Shown: one piece after another, positions 20,150 to 28,633 of the stretch | How the letters are laid out: each line of letters starts with the position of its first letter | Numbering within the stretch: the stretch's first letter is position 1 | Source of the DNA: Corynebacterium sp. | GTDB lineage: Bacteria; Actinomycetota; Actinomycetes; Mycobacteriales; Mycobacteriaceae | Direction of reading: 5' to 3' | Assembly (NCBI RefSeq): GCF_030532715.1 | Contig: NZ_JAUNKO010000006.1 | Location: forward strand, 62,001 to 126,000 | DNA: 64,000 nucleotides | The notes under the pieces: model-generated | Told to the model about the DNA's origin: nothing | The model's database searches: none | The model's input: the letters and a program-made list of their open reading frames with translations, nothing else | Program-made: the position numbers and the translations under genes

Positions 20150-20223
20150 GGGCCTATAGCTCAGTTGGTTAGAGCGCATCACTGATAATGATGAGGTCGC
20201 AAGTTCAATTCTTGCTAGGCCCA
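20150..20223 (+). tRNA. tRNA-Ile (GAT anticodon)
   Basis: A 74-base cloverleaf: acceptor GGGCCTA/TAGGCCC, D-arm AGCTCAGTTGGTTAGAGC, anticodon stem CATCA/TGATG with loop CTGATAA (anticodon GAT) and T-arm with GTTCAATTC. The CCA end is not encoded. It is the first of two tRNAs after gyrA, as in other actinobacteria. Confidence 0.97.
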
Positions 20224-20236
20224 CTAGGAACAAAAA

Positions 20237-20309
20237 GGGGCATTAGCTCAATTGGTAGAGCACCTGCTTTGCAAGCAGGAGGTCAGGAGTTCGATTCTCC
20301 TATGCTCCA
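20237..20309 (+). tRNA. tRNA-Ala (TGC anticodon)
   Basis: A 73-base cloverleaf: acceptor GGGGCAT/ATGCTCC (one G-U pair), D-arm AGCTCAATTGGTAGAGC, anticodon stem CCTGC/GCAGG with loop TTTGCAA (anticodon TGC) and T-loop TTCGATTC. It lies 13 bases after tRNA-Ile and is followed by a terminator. Confidence 0.97.
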
Positions 20310-20314
20310 CAAGA

Positions 20315-20344
20315 AAAACCGCCAACCATGTTGTTGGCGGTTTT
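20315..20344. terminator. Terminator after the tRNA pair
   Basis: AAAACCGCCAAC (20315-20326) pairs perfectly with GTTGGCGGTTTT (20333-20344) around a 6-base loop, 5 bases after tRNA-Ala. The A/T-rich flanks would let it act from either direction; the convergent gene ends at 20401. Confidence 0.92.
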
Positions 20345-20400
20345 GTTGTTTCACCCGCGGATCGCGCCGAAACATCGGGCTTGATCCTTGCGGGGAACCG

Positions 20401-20991
20401 TTACTTGCTGTCCTCGGAGGATGCTGACTCATCGGCGTCATCTACCGGGGTTTCCGTCGAATACACCAGTACGGATTCTTCGACTTCTTCGATGCGGTCA
20501 TCTTCGTCGGAAGCATCGGGGAAATCATCGACGCGCGGCGGAGTGACCTCAGGTTCCTCGATGGGGGCAAAGAACCAGAACGCCAACGCTGCGATGGCCG
20601 CCAATACGGCGAACACGACGCCTGCCTTGGCGGTCTTGGTGCAAGTACCCTTGAGGCGCTTGCAGAACTTTGTTTTCTTGGATTCTGGGGCGACGGGTTG
20701 CAACGAGGTCTGCGCCTTGGAAATGACCTTCTGGGCGGCGGCGCCAGCGTCCTCAAATGCGTCGGACAGGGCGCTGTCCAAACGGGTACGTGCAGCGCGG
20801 GTCACGGCACCAGCATCATCCATGAACTCTTCAGCGCGTTCAGCGGCGGTGGAGCGGAACTGGTTGGTTGCGGCCGCGGCGTCGGCAAGCGCGTCATACG
20901 CCTCAACCGCCTTGCGTTGGCGGTAATCATTGAACGCGCGGACGCCGGCCCGGGAGACCTTAAAAGCGGTCCGAAGCACTGTCGTGTTCAT
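20401..20991 (-). CDS. Single-pass membrane protein of unknown function
   Basis: The 196-residue product has an Ala-rich, charged N-terminal half predicted to be helical (residues 25-100, possible coiled coil), a basic stretch with KKTKFCKRLKGTCTKTAK, one transmembrane segment (about 122-142, AGVVFAVLAAIAALAFWFFAP) and a strongly acidic tail rich in Asp, Glu and Ser. The positive-inside rule puts the N-terminus in the cytoplasm and the acidic tail outside. It is monocistronic and lies back-to-back with ppiA. No family was recognised. Confidence 0.75.
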   Translation of the reverse strand: MNTTVLRTAFKVSRAGVRAFNDYRQRKAVEAYDALADAAAATNQFRSTAAERAEEFMDDAGAVTRAARTRLDSALSDAFEDAGAAAQKVISKAQTSLQPVAPESKKTKFCKRLKGTCTKTAKAGVVFAVLAAIAALAFWFFAPIEEPEVTPPRVDDFPDASDEDDRIEEVEESVLVYSTETPVDDADESASSEDSK

Positions 20992-21065
20992 CTAGGGTCC
21001 TTTAAGTTGAAGCGAAAAAATGAATTGGTTCACACACAAGCGTAGCGATGTAATGCGGAGTTCAC

Positions 21066-21071
21066 TACGAT
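21066..21071 (+). promoter_or_regulatory. -10 element of a probable leaderless ppiA transcript
   Basis: TACGAT ends 7 bases before the ppiA ATG. No Shine-Dalgarno sequence lies in between, so transcription probably starts at the start codon. Confidence 0.55.
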
Positions 21072-21078
21072 AGGCGAC

Positions 21079-21603
21079 ATGACTCTTAAGACAGCTACCG
21101 CGATTCTGCATACGAACCGTGGCGATATTGTCATCGAACTCTTTGGAAATCACGCCCCAGAAACCGTGGAAAACTTCATTGGACTGGCCGAGGGAACCAA
21201 AGAATATCGCACCGCTAACGCCGCAGGTGAAGCCACAGGACCATTCTACAACGGTGCAATCTTCCACCGCGTCATTGAAGGATTCATGATCCAAGGTGGG
21301 GATCCGACTGGCACTGGCCGCGGCGGCCCGGGATACATGTTTGGTGATGAATTCCACCCCGAACTGCAATTTGACCGTCCATACTTGCTCGCCATGGCCA
21401 ATGCTGGCCCCGGCACCAACGGCTCGCAGTTCTTCATCACTGTTGCGCCGACGCCGCACCTCAACATGCGCCACACCATCTTCGGTGAAGTGGTGGACAA
21501 TGACTCCAAGGCAGTTGTAGATGCGATTGCTACGACGGTCACTGACCGGATGGATCGTCCGGTGGAACCAGTGGTGATCGAGAGCATCGAAATCACCAAA
21601 TAG
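21079..21603 (+). CDS. ppiA: Cyclophilin-type peptidyl-prolyl cis-trans isomerase
   Basis: This enzyme isomerises Xaa-Pro bonds during protein folding. The 174-residue cytosolic protein has the cyclophilin core: [25 protein letters not shown] with the catalytic Arg and Phe, [19 protein letters not shown] and HTIFGEVV with its hydrophobic pocket. There is no signal peptide. It corresponds to the ppiA gene near gyrA in Corynebacteriales. The start has no ribosome site and is probably leaderless. A strong terminator follows. Confidence 0.95.
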   Translation: MTLKTATAILHTNRGDIVIELFGNHAPETVENFIGLAEGTKEYRTANAAGEATGPFYNGAIFHRVIEGFMIQGGDPTGTGRGGPGYMFGDEFHPELQFDRPYLLAMANAGPGTNGSQFFITVAPTPHLNMRHTIFGEVVDNDSKAVVDAIATTVTDRMDRPVEPVVIESIEITK

Positions 21604-21624
21604 GCTTGTTTGAAACAACTCTCA

Positions 21625-21664
21625 GCCCCGCGCCGGCACGCAAGATGCCGGGCGGGGCATTTTT
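21625..21664 (+). terminator. Intrinsic terminator after ppiA
   Basis: GCCCCGCGCCGGCA (from 21625) pairs with TGCCGGGCGGGGC (21646-21658), with one mismatch, and is followed by ATTTTT. It lies 22 bases after the ppiA stop. Confidence 0.93.
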
Positions 21665-21685
21665 CATGGGGAAAGGTAAACGCAA

Positions 21686-22399
21686 GTGACCCAATGGTTG
21701 CGCAAAGCGCAGCGACAAGCACCAATCACACTCTTGTTGTGCCTGGTAATGATCGTTGTATATCTCATTACCGCGGTGCAGTCAGCATCGCTTTTCCACA
21801 ACGTCCAGCACAGCCAGCTCGCCGATGATTGGGTGCTTTACCTGCCATATATGGCGAATAGTCCTTGGGGGCCGTTGCGGGCTGTAGGCAGCGCGTTCAT
21901 CCATATCGGTCCGGTGCATCTCGCGTTAAACCTCATTGTGTTGTTCCTGTTTGGGCGCGAACTGGAACAAGCCTTGGGGCAAGCGGGGCTTGTGCTGTGC
22001 TTTTTGGCTGGGACGATCGGGGCTTCGGCCACGATTATTTGGGTGACGCCGCTGGCGCCTACCGCCGGCGCATCTGGTGCGCTGTTTGCGTTTATGGCGC
22101 TGTATGTGGCGGTTGCGCGGCAGCAGCAACGAGACCTACGGGGACTGGTGGTGCTGATCCTTGTCAACGTCGGATTTACCATCCTCTGGTCCGATTGGGT
22201 GTCAGTGTGGGGGCACTTCGGAGGGCTGGGCGTTGGAATCGCACTGGCGATCGCTACGTTGCTGGTGCGCCCAAATAGGGGGCGTCTTGTGACCTATTTT
22301 GTCATGTGCGCAATCAGCCTCGCTGCGGTGTATTGGCGGATTGCGGTGTTATCCACAGGCGCACCGAACTTCACAGTATTGTCAAACCAAATTCTGTGA
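21686..22399 (+). CDS. Rhomboid family intramembrane serine protease
   Basis: Rhomboids cleave transmembrane helices in the membrane. The 237-residue protein has about seven predicted transmembrane segments. Active-site features are visible: HLALNL in TM2 (Asn of the oxyanion hole), GASGALFAF in TM4 (catalytic Ser in GxSG) and HFGGLGVGI in TM6 (catalytic His). The GTG start has GAAAGG upstream. A perfect DnaA box (22349) lies inside its 3' end, the first of the cluster that fills the following gap. Confidence 0.92.
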   Translation: MTQWLRKAQRQAPITLLLCLVMIVVYLITAVQSASLFHNVQHSQLADDWVLYLPYMANSPWGPLRAVGSAFIHIGPVHLALNLIVLFLFGRELEQALGQAGLVLCFLAGTIGASATIIWVTPLAPTAGASGALFAFMALYVAVARQQQRDLRGLVVLILVNVGFTILWSDWVSVWGHFGGLGVGIALAIATLLVRPNRGRLVTYFVMCAISLAAVYWRIAVLSTGAPNFTVLSNQIL

Positions 22400-23029
22400 A
22401 AAATGGTCAGGCTGGTTATCCACCGGGGCCGGTGGATAACTCGGGGTTGTGCACAGGGGGTCAAGTAATCCACACAAGTTATCCACATTGTGGATAGTTA
22501 CATGGGTGTAATTTTTCATCTTCGCACGTACGCCCGTTCGAAATCGAGGTGTAATACGGCGGTAACCTGCGTAATATTCGACGATATGGGCAGTTGGGGA
22601 TAAGTAGTGCACAGAATTATCCACAGGCTGTGGAAACTGTGGACAACCGAAAAACACGGAAAAAGTGGTGCACGATCCACAGTGTTGTACACAGCCTGTG
22701 GATAACTTTTCCCACAAGGGTGTGAGAAAAACTATCCACAGGAAACGCCTCCGCAAACCTGTGAAACTGGGGATTGGCGCAAAATTCACAGGGTTATAAA
22801 CAGGGGTTAGATAAACTTGTGGAATTCCTGTGGAAAACTCATTGAAACAGCGGTAAACGGGGGTCACTAGTGTTCGAGAAAATCGAACAAACGCGTGATA
22901 ATCGCAGTTTTCTTCGGTGTTCACTCCGGCCTGTGGATAAAAACCCACAATCCCCCCAGAAACGCAGCTGAAGTGAAACCAAACTCTGATGAAACAACCC
23001 CTTCTAGGGGATGCGCGCGCTGTGGATAA
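22349..23029. promoter_or_regulatory. Dense DnaA-box cluster between rhomboid and crgA
   Basis: Six perfect 9-mers (22349, 22479, 22617 as TTATCCACA; 22697, 22932, 23021 as TGTGGATAA) and eight with a single mismatch (22416, 22431, 22466, 22489, 22595, 22638, 22732, 22829) lie within 680 bases. From 22400 the stretch has no convincing gene: the flanking genes converge, so promoters are not expected. This is denser than either cluster at dnaA. Possible roles are DnaA titration or reactivation, or an accessory origin part. Confidence 0.85.
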
Positions 23030-23143
23030 CTCCGCTCCCGCCGAAATTCACTGGCACGTTTCGGGCCGAAGCTGGTTCGTAGTGGGCCCGCAGCTGTTGC
23101 GGGGCGGAAGGGTGCGGCGTCGATAAGCGCATTGCCAAAGTGA

Positions 23144-23179
23144 AACCCCCAACGGCTGCTGGTCGCAGTGTTGGGGGTT
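23144..23179 (-). terminator. Terminator after crgA
   Basis: AACCCCCAAC (23144-23153) pairs with GTTGGGGGTT (23170-23179). It lies 20 bases after the crgA stop; on the minus strand it reads into TTTCACTTT. Confidence 0.8.
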
Positions 23180-23199
23180 AACCGGTGTTTTGTTCGAGT

Positions 23200-23469
23200 T
23201 TAGCGCCAGCCCATAGTCATGAGGAGGCCAACAATCATCAGGGCAAAGCCGATGGCGTAATTCCACGGGCCGAGATCCATCATGAACGGAATCAGCGGGC
23301 TGGCCAGATAATACACAACCATATACAGCAAGCCGGCCACGATGAGCGTAAACATCAGAATCTTGTACCACAGCGGTGTGCTGCTGGTGTTGATTTTTAC
23401 CGGGGTGCGGTTGGCGGATGCACCCGAGGTAATCGGGGTGGAACTAGGGGAGACCTTTGATTTAGGCAA
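23200..23469 (-). CDS. crgA: Cell division protein CrgA
   Basis: CrgA is a small septal membrane protein that in mycobacteria connects FtsZ, FtsQ and the septal penicillin-binding proteins. The 89-residue product starts MPKSKVSPSSTP, has a polar N-terminus with NRTPVKINTSSTPLWYK and two transmembrane segments (about 37-59 and 66-87), matching the family. The frame extends 6 codons upstream, but the TTG at 23469 follows GGAAGG by 10 bases and gives the conserved MPKSKV start. It is 127 bases downstream of pknB. Confidence 0.93.
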   Translation of the reverse strand: MPKSKVSPSSTPITSGASANRTPVKINTSSTPLWYKILMFTLIVAGLLYMVVYYLASPLIPFMMDLGPWNYAIGFALMIVGLLMTMGWR

Positions 23470-23596
23470 CTTGAGTGCACCTTCCAAAAACTAAAACTAC
23501 AGTGACGGTCGCGCGGCGAGTAGGCAAGGCAACGAGGCAAGGCGAACCACCACGGGTACTTCCCAACAACTTAGCAGGGACAACCCGAAGTGGAAA

Positions 23597-25624
23597 TTAG
23601 TTGGCTCCCAGGAGGTTGAACGTGAACACGCCGACCGAGACCCTGCCGTTCTTTTGCAGGGGGGTTCCTGGCGCCGGGGACTGGTGCGCGATTTTGCCTT
23701 GGTCGATGAGGGAATTGGTGTCCACACGTTCTTGCGTGAGGTTGCCGTCCGGTCCTTCCCAACCTGCGGCGCGCAACGCGCCGATCGCCTGCCCAACATT
23801 CATGCCCACTAGGTTCGGAGTGGTTAACGCCCGACCATTGGACACCTGTACGGTCAGCTCGGCACCTTTGGAGGTTTGCGTCCCCTCGTGCTCGCCGGCG
23901 GGACCGATGACAGAAATTACCGTGCCTTCCGGCTCGGAGGAATCCACATATTCAACGTGCGGAACGAACTCCAGTGCGGTGAGGTTGCTTTCCGCAGTCG
24001 CCCAACGGCTCCCAGAAATAACAGGAATGCGCACTTTGGCAATGCCGGTGGAAACCGTCACCGTGATCGTGGTGCCCTTGGTCACTTGGGAACCAGCCGA
24101 CGGCGACATTTCCACAATCTCGCCCTCGGGCACGGAATCCGACGGCGCCTCCTTAATCACCTCATCGAGCTTTAAGTCGGCCTTTTCCAGGATCTTTCGC
24201 GCCTCGTCGGCCTTCTTGCCGGTGACATTAGGAACCTCAGTGACCTCCTTACCGGAGGAAACAAACAGGGTAATGTCGCTACCTTTAGCTACGGAAGAGC
24301 CCGCATCTGGGTCAGTATTAATCACACTGCCGCGCGCGATTTCCGGATCTGTTTTCGTCTCTACGGTGACGCTGAATCCGGCTTCCTCTAGGCGCTTCAC
24401 AGCAGCGGCCTCGCTGATGCCGGTGACTCGGGGAACGGACACTTGATCATTGGCGCTGATCCCGGTGCCGGTGATGTAGTCATATGCGAACACCCCAGCG
24501 ATGCCCAAGATTACGACTGTGAGTGCGGACACCAGCCACACCACCCACCGGTTGCCTTTAGTATTCGATTCGGCTTCGAGCGGCGCGACCGCAAGATGTT
24601 GTGTGGGGGCGTTCGCCGCAAGCGCATGCTCTTCCGGCAGCATGACCGGCGGAATTGACCCTGGCGTGGGCGTCACCGAGATGTCTTGTGCGCTACCCAT
24701 TTGGGTTGCAGTGGCCGCTAACGTGGGATTGATCGCTATGGCGCTGGTGAGATGCGCCTGCGCCGCGCGGGCTACCGCGTTTCGGCTGACCCGAGAGAAA
24801 TCCTCCGCCAATTCCATCGCCGTTTGATACCGGTCCGCAGGGTTTTTGGCCATAGCCGTGAGCGCCACCGCGTTGACGTTCGTTGCCATGGTCGGCGAGA
24901 GCCCAGGGATGAACTCCGAGGGTGGCGGCGCAGTGTCCTGCACGTGCTGATAGGCCACGGCGAATGCGGTTTCGCCTTCGAACGGCGGCCGCCCCGCAAC
25001 AATTTCGTAGAACACGCATCCAAGGGAGTAGATGTCAGATCGCGGATCGGTATGCTTGCCGCGTGCCTGCTCCGGGGAAAGGTATTGGGCGGTACCAATG
25101 ACCGTGGAAGTTTGGGTCATCGCCGAACCCGCATCAGTGAATGCGCGTGCGATGCCGAAGTCCATCACTTTGACGGCGCCGGTGTTGGTAATCATGATAT
25201 TCGCCGGCTTGATATCGCGGTGCACAATGCCCGCTTCGTGGGAAACCTCCAACGCTTCGCACACCGGAACGAGTACCTTCGCGGCGTCGGCAGGCGCGAG
25301 CGGGCCGTCTTCGATAACGATGTCGCGCAAGGTGCGTCCGTGCACCAGCTCCATCACGATGTACGGAACGGCCGTACCCTGGATTTCCGTTTCCCCGGTG
25401 TCATAGATGGATACGATCGCGGGGTGGTTGAGGCGACCGGAATTTTGCGCTTCCCGCCGGAAGCGTTCCTTAAACGTAGTGTCGCGCGCCAGTTCGAGGC
25501 GCATCATTTTTACGGCGACTGGGCGGCCAAGCAGCGTGTCTGTCGCGGCGTAGACGTCAGACATTCCGCCGCTACCAATGATGCTACCGAGTTCGTAACG
25601 ATTCGAAAGAAGTTGCGCACTCAC
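23597..25624 (-). CDS. pknB: Serine/threonine protein kinase PknB with four PASTA domains
   Basis: PknB senses muropeptides or lipid II and phosphorylates cell-wall and division proteins. The 675-residue protein has an N-terminal kinase (G-loop GSGGMSDVYAA, VAVKMM with the catalytic Lys, HRDIKPANIMI, DFGIARAF), a juxtamembrane linker, one transmembrane helix (about 362-385, VVWLVSALTVVILGIAGVFAY) and four extracellular PASTA repeats (VPRVTG, VPNVTG, IPVISG, TPNLVG). The GTG start overlaps the pknA stop (GTGA). It is the last gene of the fhaA-to-pknB operon. CwlM and FhaA are established PknB substrates in mycobacteria. Confidence 0.96.
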   Translation of the reverse strand: MSAQLLSNRYELGSIIGSGGMSDVYAATDTLLGRPVAVKMMRLELARDTTFKERFRREAQNSGRLNHPAIVSIYDTGETEIQGTAVPYIVMELVHGRTLRDIVIEDGPLAPADAAKVLVPVCEALEVSHEAGIVHRDIKPANIMITNTGAVKVMDFGIARAFTDAGSAMTQTSTVIGTAQYLSPEQARGKHTDPRSDIYSLGCVFYEIVAGRPPFEGETAFAVAYQHVQDTAPPPSEFIPGLSPTMATNVNAVALTAMAKNPADRYQTAMELAEDFSRVSRNAVARAAQAHLTSAIAINPTLAATATQMGSAQDISVTPTPGSIPPVMLPEEHALAANAPTQHLAVAPLEAESNTKGNRWVVWLVSALTVVILGIAGVFAYDYITGTGISANDQVSVPRVTGISEAAAVKRLEEAGFSVTVETKTDPEIARGSVINTDPDAGSSVAKGSDITLFVSSGKEVTEVPNVTGKKADEARKILEKADLKLDEVIKEAPSDSVPEGEIVEMSPSAGSQVTKGTTITVTVSTGIAKVRIPVISGSRWATAESNLTALEFVPHVEYVDSSEPEGTVISVIGPAGEHEGTQTSKGAELTVQVSNGRALTTPNLVGMNVGQAIGALRAAGWEGPDGNLTQERVDTNSLIDQGKIAHQSPAPGTPLQKNGRVSVGVFTFNLLGAN

Positions 25625-27180
25625 TGCTCGCTCTCCTCGGACTGTCCTGTGGACGGCGGGTTAGGGGCCGCGCTGGTTGGCGTAGGAACTTCCATCGTTG
25701 TTGGCGTTTGCGAGGGAAGGAACGGCAGCGCCGTAGGGAATGGGAACGTGTTCGAATTCGACGGCACAACGTCCGGTTGGGTTTGAATCGGTTGTTGCGG
25801 TTGTTGCGGCGCTACGGGCACCGACTGGTTCGGCTGATTGCTGGGATACTGCTGGCTGGGCACGTCCTCGGAAACATCTTCGGATGATGGCGTGGATTGT
25901 GTCGTCGTCGACTTCGGCGTGCTGGTCGGTGTCGAACCAGAGTTCATCACACTGAGCAGCAGCCATATGCCCACCGCGCCGATAGCCAGCACCAAAACCG
26001 CAAGCAAGGCGTAGATGCTGTTATTGCTGTTATTCGACTGGTCGTATGTTGGCCGCTGCGTGGAGCGCTGTTGCGACGGCACGCGCTGCCCGCCGGGCCC
26101 AGTTGGTCCGCTGGGGCCATTCTGCCCGCCGTGAGTCATCGGCTGTTGCATGCGCCGTTGCTGCAATTGGTGCTGCTGCAAACCACCCGTCGGATGCGGC
26201 GGCACGGGCGGCCCTTGGATGGGGCGCTGCGGCATCACACTCGTGCCTTGACGAACGCCAGTTGCAGGTTGCCGTTGTTGAATGTGCGTTTTGCTATTTG
26301 CGTTGTTGGTGCGTGGCTCGGGCGGTAACGGACGGTTGCCTTGGCGTACGGAAGCGATAGCCTGGGCTAACGCGCTGCCATCCTGGTAGCGGCGTTCCGG
26401 GTCTTTACGCAAGGAAACGCCAATGAGGTCGCGCGTGGGCTGCGAAATCTGCTCCGGAAGCGGGCGCGGCTGCTGGTTGATGTGCGCGATTGCCACCGAT
26501 ACTGAAGAGTCGCCGGCAAACGGTCGCCGCCCAGCGAGCATTTCGTAGCCCACTACGCCCAGCGAGTACACGTCCGTGGCGGCGGTAACTTGCTTGCCTT
26601 GGGCCTGCTCTGGCGAGACGTATTGCGCGGTACCCACCACCATGCCGGTGCGCGTCAACGGCACAGCTTCGGCAGCTTTGGCGATGCCGAAGTCAGCGAT
26701 TTTCACCGTGCCGTCTTCCGCGATCAGCAGGTTGCCCGGCTTCATGTCGCGGTGGACCATGCCCATACTGTGGATCACAGCGAGCCCGTTTGCGGCCTGC
26801 TCCAAAATGTCTAGGGTTTCGGATTCATTAATGGATACGTCGTGCAACAGGCGTTCGGCGAGTGTTTCGCCGCGGACGTACTCCATGGCGATAAAGCAGA
26901 ACGTGTTTCCGGAAGGGTCAGGCAACTCCCGGTAGTCGAATGTACGTACAACGTTGGGTGAGTCGATGCCCTCCGATGCTTGCGCTTCATTGCGGAAGCG
27001 GCTGAGGAACTCAGCGTTATCCGCAAACTCCGGCCGGAGCACTTTCACCGCAACTTCCTCATCGGTGCGCGTATCCGTGGCCAGCCACACGGTGGACATG
27101 CCGCCGTGACCGATTACATGTTGAAGCGCATAGTCTTCTCCAATGAGCTCTTGCAAACGCACTTGGGAATCAGTACTCAT
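25621..27180 (-). CDS. pknA: Serine/threonine protein kinase PknA
   Basis: PknA regulates cell shape and division. The 519-residue protein has the kinase domain (GHGGMSTVWLATD, VAVKVLRPEF, HRDMKPGNLLI, DFGIAKAAE), a long Gln/Pro/Gly-rich linker (about 275-390), one transmembrane helix (about 394-413, IYALLAVLVLAIGAVGIWLLL) and a Ser/Thr/Pro/Gln-rich extracellular tail without PASTA repeats. Low-complexity linkers like this vary strongly between species. It overlaps pknB by 4 bases and follows pbpA after 7. Confidence 0.95.
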   Translation of the reverse strand: MSTDSQVRLQELIGEDYALQHVIGHGGMSTVWLATDTRTDEEVAVKVLRPEFADNAEFLSRFRNEAQASEGIDSPNVVRTFDYRELPDPSGNTFCFIAMEYVRGETLAERLLHDVSINESETLDILEQAANGLAVIHSMGMVHRDMKPGNLLIAEDGTVKIADFGIAKAAEAVPLTRTGMVVGTAQYVSPEQAQGKQVTAATDVYSLGVVGYEMLAGRRPFAGDSSVSVAIAHINQQPRPLPEQISQPTRDLIGVSLRKDPERRYQDGSALAQAIASVRQGNRPLPPEPRTNNANSKTHIQQRQPATGVRQGTSVMPQRPIQGPPVPPHPTGGLQQHQLQQRRMQQPMTHGGQNGPSGPTGPGGQRVPSQQRSTQRPTYDQSNNSNNSIYALLAVLVLAIGAVGIWLLLSVMNSGSTPTSTPKSTTTQSTPSSEDVSEDVPSQQYPSNQPNQSVPVAPQQPQQPIQTQPDVVPSNSNTFPFPTALPFLPSQTPTTMEVPTPTSAAPNPPSTGQSEESEQ

Positions 27181-27187
27181 GTTTCAC

Positions 27188-28633
27188 CTATTGCCTTTGC
27201 GCTGCATTGAGAACGGCGTGACCGATCGGTGCCGCAACAGAGCCACCGGTGGCAGCCTGACCACGGTCACCACCATTCTTTACGACGACCGCGACGGCAA
27301 CGTCGGCATCGGGGTTAAACGCAATGTACCACGCGTGCGGATTAGAGTTTCGGGAATCTTCACCATGTTCGGCAGTACCGGTTTTCGAAGCCAAATGGTT
27401 CGTGCCGCCCGGCATAGCGCGTTCCGAGGAACGCATCATTTCTGTCAGCTGCCCTGCCACCTCAGTAGGGATTGCTTGGCCCAACTCCTTCGTCTTTGTC
27501 GCCCGCAGCTCGCTTAAGTCCGAGCGCAGGATGCGCTTGACCACAAACGGCTGCATCCGCATACCACCATTAGCGACGGTCGCGGCCACCACAGCGTTGT
27601 GCAGCACCGACATGCTCACGTCGCGCTGGCCGATCGAGGACTGTCCGCGCGCGGCGTCGTCACTCAAATCGCCGACGCGTCCCTTTTCCACCGGCAACCC
27701 GAGGTCGTAGGAGTCCTCCAGGCCGAACGCCTGCGCCGTTGATGTCAACGCGTCCGCGCCGATCGCCACGCCCATTTCCACAAACGCCGTATTACAAGAC
27801 TTGGCAAACGCGTCAATCAACGTCGTGGTAGCACCAGAACCGCAGGACTGCCCACCATAGTTCTCCAGCGTGGTATTCGTCCCCGGAAGCGTAATTTCCG
27901 ACGCCGCGGTGACCTGACTGTTCGGCGTGTAATCACCCTGCAACGCCGCAGCCGTAGTAATCACCTTGAACGTCGAACCCGGCGGCAACGTCTCCTGGGT
28001 GGCGTGATTCAACAGCGGCGATTCGGGATCCTGCGTCAGCTGCGCCCAGGTCGACTCCGCAGTCGCTGGGTCCACGATTGGTGCCGGATCGTAGCTAGGC
28101 GTAGACGCCATGGCCAACACCTCACCCGTGCTAGGGCGCAACGCCACTACTGCGCCAAGATAATTCCGGCTGGCAAGCTCGTTGTATGCCACGTCCTGCA
28201 TAGCGGGGTCAATGGTCAGCTCAATGCTCGCGCCGCTGGCTTCCTTGCCAGTAATTGCGTCCCACCATTGGGTGGAAATCAGCGATGTGTCCGTGCCGTT
28301 GAGAATATCGTTGTAGCTTTGCTCAATGCCGGAGGCGCCATACACGTCCGAAATGTAGCCTTCGATCGGGCCATATGCGATCGGGTTGGTCACATATTCG
28401 CGGTGGTAGTAACCGTCTTCGTCCTTGTTGGACCGAGCCAACACCAACCCGCCAGCGGAAATCTGCCCGCGGGGTGTGGACTTCAGCTCAAAGAACTGGC
28501 GCCGGTTGTAGGAATTGTGGGCGTACTTTTCCTCTTGGAATACCTGGATCCACGAAAGATTCGCCAACAGCACCACGATCAACAGCAGGGAAAACACTGC
28601 TGCATTGCGGATGGACTTGTTCATGTTGATCAT
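27188..28633 (-). CDS. pbpA: Penicillin-binding protein PbpA (class B transpeptidase)
   Basis: PbpA cross-links peptidoglycan together with the RodA glycosyltransferase. The 481-residue protein has an N-terminal membrane anchor (about 12-30), a non-catalytic region and a transpeptidase domain with STFK (LPPGSTFKVITTAAAL, catalytic Ser), SCN (AKSCNTAFVEMG) and KTG (ASKTGTAEHGE) motifs. The ATG at 28633 overlaps the rodA stop (ATGA); an in-frame ATG three codons on is also possible. Confidence 0.95.
   Translation of the reverse strand: MINMNKSIRNAAVFSLLLIVVLLANLSWIQVFQEEKYAHNSYNRRQFFELKSTPRGQISAGGLVLARSNKDEDGYYHREYVTNPIAYGPIEGYISDVYGASGIEQSYNDILNGTDTSLISTQWWDAITGKEASGASIELTIDPAMQDVAYNELASRNYLGAVVALRPSTGEVLAMASTPSYDPAPIVDPATAESTWAQLTQDPESPLLNHATQETLPPGSTFKVITTAAALQGDYTPNSQVTAASEITLPGTNTTLENYGGQSCGSGATTTLIDAFAKSCNTAFVEMGVAIGADALTSTAQAFGLEDSYDLGLPVEKGRVGDLSDDAARGQSSIGQRDVSMSVLHNAVVAATVANGGMRMQPFVVKRILRSDLSELRATKTKELGQAIPTEVAGQLTEMMRSSERAMPGGTNHLASKTGTAEHGEDSRNSNPHAWYIAFNPDADVAVAVVVKNGGDRGQAATGGSVAAPIGHAVLNAAQRQ

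Noticed and set aside
22382..22948. 188-codon minus-strand frame between rhomboid and crgA
   Set aside because: It is made of repeated PVDN-like triplets generated by DnaA boxes; there is no ribosome site and no family resemblance.
24752..25786. 344-codon plus-strand frame across pknB/pknA
   Set aside because: Antisense shadow of the kinase domain; no motif or ribosome site.
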